Origin: VGWB01 sp964614245
GTDB lineage: Bacteria; Bacteroidota; Ignavibacteria; UBA10030
Direction: 5' to 3'
DNA length: 8,167 nt
NCBI GenBank assembly: GCA_964614245.1
Contig: CAZTKU010000133.1
Location: 1-8,167, forward strand
Both the position numbers and the translations under genes were made by a program. Under the pieces are notes generated by a model, which saw only the letters and a program-made list of their open reading frames with translations, was not told the DNA's origin and searched no databases. Numbering within the stretch: position 1 is the stretch's first letter; the number at the start of each line of letters is the position of its first letter. This document shows, one piece after another, positions 7,068-8,167 of the stretch.

Positions 7068-8167
7068 ATGCCAAAGTACAAGATTGCATGGTTGCCCGGT
7101 GATGGCATCGGCATCGAAGTCCTGAATGCCGCGAAGATTGTTCTCGACAAAAGTGGACTCGACGCAGAATATATTCCCGGGGAGATCGGCTGGGACTTCT
7201 GGTGCAAAGAAGGAGACGCGTTCCCGCGGCGAACCATTGATCTCCTCAGAAACGTCGACGTCGCCCTCTTCGGCGCGATCACCTCAAAGCCGGCGACGGC
7301 CGCGCAGAAGGAGTTGGCACTTCCGTTGCAGGGAAAGGGCCTGACCTATCGCTCCCCCATCGTGCGCATGCGGCAGCTATTTGATCTGTACATCTGCCTG
7401 CGACCGTGCAAGGCTTACCCCGGCAACCCCCTGAACTACAAAGAATCCATCGACCTGGTGGTCTTCCGCGAGAACACAGAGGATCTGTATGCCGGAGTCG
7501 AGTTTTCGCCTGTGCCTCAGGAGCTCTCAGATCTCCTCACAAGCCTCGCGAAACCGTTCGCTCCTTTTAGCAAGGTCCCATCTGACCAGTATGCCATATC
7601 CTGCAAGATCAACACGCGTGCAGGTTCCGAGCGTATCGTCCGGGCAGCATTTGAGTACGCGCGCCAACATCGACGGAAGAAGGTCACCATTGTCCACAAA
7701 GCAAACGTCGTCCGCGCGACTGATGGACTTTTCCTCGAGGCGGCCAAGGACGTTGCAAAAACGTATACTGAAATTCCGATGGACGATGCGAACATCGACG
7801 CGATGACGATGTGGCTTCTGAAGAATCCATTCAACTACGATGTGCTCGTCGCTCCAAACCTGTACGGCGACATCATCTCTGATTTGTGCGCACAAATGGT
7901 TGGAGGTCTTGGTTTTGGATGCTCGGGCAACATCGGCGAGAAGCTCGCCGTCTTCGAACCAACCCACGGCTCGGCTCCAAAATACGCGGGCCTCAACAAG
8001 GTGAATCCCATCGCCACGATCCTGGCGGCAAAAATGATGCTTGATTGGCTGGGTGAGTCTCAGAAAGCACGAGCCATCGAACAAGCGGTGGCGGACGTCA
8101 TCAAAGAGGGAAAAGTCCGAACATATGATATGGGTGGATCAAACACAACGATTCAGTTGGCTGAGGC
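7068..8167 (+). CDS. Isocitrate/isopropylmalate dehydrogenase family protein, probably NADP-type isocitrate dehydrogenase (last residues beyond window)
   Basis: The frame is open for 366 codons to the right edge. The C-terminal DMGGSNTT pattern (354-361) shows that little is missing. The family oxidises and decarboxylates a 2-hydroxy acid to a 2-oxo acid using Mg/Mn and NAD(P), in the cytoplasm. Visible residues: LPGDGIG at 9-15; Ser96, Arg102 and Arg112 in the substrate segment (RSPIVRMRQ, then DLYICLRP); Arg134 in RENTEDLYAG with catalytic Tyr141; catalytic Lys211 in VHKANV; metal ligands Asp268 and Asp272 in NLYGDIISD; and THGSAPKYAG at 299-308. Lys305, Tyr306 and Val312 match the NADP-selecting residues of E. 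coli isocitrate dehydrogenase (Lys344, Tyr345, Val351) rather than Asp-Ile of NAD enzymes. One difference is Ile98 where E. coli has Asn115, which contacts substrate and nicotinamide. Substrate is most likely isocitrate; homoisocitrate or 3-isopropylmalate-like acids are not excluded. Confidence 0.9.
   Translation, partial: MPKYKIAWLPGDGIGIEVLNAAKIVLDKSGLDAEYIPGEIGWDFWCKEGDAFPRRTIDLLRNVDVALFGAITSKPATAAQKELALPLQGKGLTYRSPIVRMRQLFDLYICLRPCKAYPGNPLNYKESIDLVVFRENTEDLYAGVEFSPVPQELSDLLTSLAKPFAPFSKVPSDQYAISCKINTRAGSERIVRAAFEYARQHRRKKVTIVHKANVVRATDGLFLEAAKDVAKTYTEIPMDDANIDAMTMWLLKNPFNYDVLVAPNLYGDIISDLCAQMVGGLGFGCSGNIGEKLAVFEPTHGSAPKYAGLNKVNPIATILAAKMMLDWLGESQKARAIEQAVADVIKEGKVRTYDMGGSNTTIQLAE

Noticed and set aside
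6790..7125. Plus-strand ORF of 111 codons across the intergenic region into the dehydrogenase start
   Set aside because: It is out of frame with the well-supported dehydrogenase, overlaps minus-strand ORFs of similar size, and has no domain or ribosome binding site.

Overview
The window (8167 bases, moderately GC-rich) looks like ordinary bacterial chromosome. No ribosomal RNA, tRNA, CRISPR array, transposase or integrase is visible. The organism cannot be named from the sequence. The very long multi-PAS histidine kinase, the clear AGGAGG-type ribosome binding sites and the general style of the proteins would fit an environmental bacterium of the Bacteroidota/Ignavibacteria/Chlorobi neighbourhood, but this is a low-confidence impression.

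Layout. Positions 1-4591 (minus strand) are the first 1530 codons of one uninterrupted membrane-bound hybrid-style sensor histidine kinase. It has two membrane segments around an extracytoplasmic sensor, then PAS-PAS-GAF-PAS-PAS-PAS-PAS-PAS, then the phospho-acceptor helix and the start of the ATPase domain. Its C-terminus lies outside the window on the left. Positions 4824-5223 (minus) hold a broken chimera: the start codon and first 34 codons of a GltD-like Fe-S/flavin oxidoreductase are joined, out of frame, to the last ~102 codons of an FGE-sulfatase (SUMF1/EgtB) family protein. Just upstream of it is an intact SAM-dependent methyltransferase (5271-6062, minus). Further upstream is an Rrf2-family Fe-S transcription regulator (6304-6744, minus) with a very clear sigma70-type promoter. 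A 241-base gap between regulator and methyltransferase holds only an unrecognised small ORF.

To the right, divergent from the Rrf2 gene and separated by a 323-base spacer with three small inverted repeats, is an isocitrate/isopropylmalate dehydrogenase family gene (7068 to the window end, plus strand). It carries the cofactor-site residues of NADP-dependent isocitrate dehydrogenases. Its last residues are cut off on the right.

How the parts may work together. The regulator, methyltransferase and chimeric remnant face the same way and could be read from the Rrf2 promoter, although the 241-base gap leaves room for a second promoter. The divergent arrangement puts the dehydrogenase within reach of the Rrf2 regulator. 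The kinase has its own strong ribosome binding site and is probably a separate unit. I see no convincing undescribed multi-gene system. The most unusual item is the gene-fusion scar at 5122-5133.
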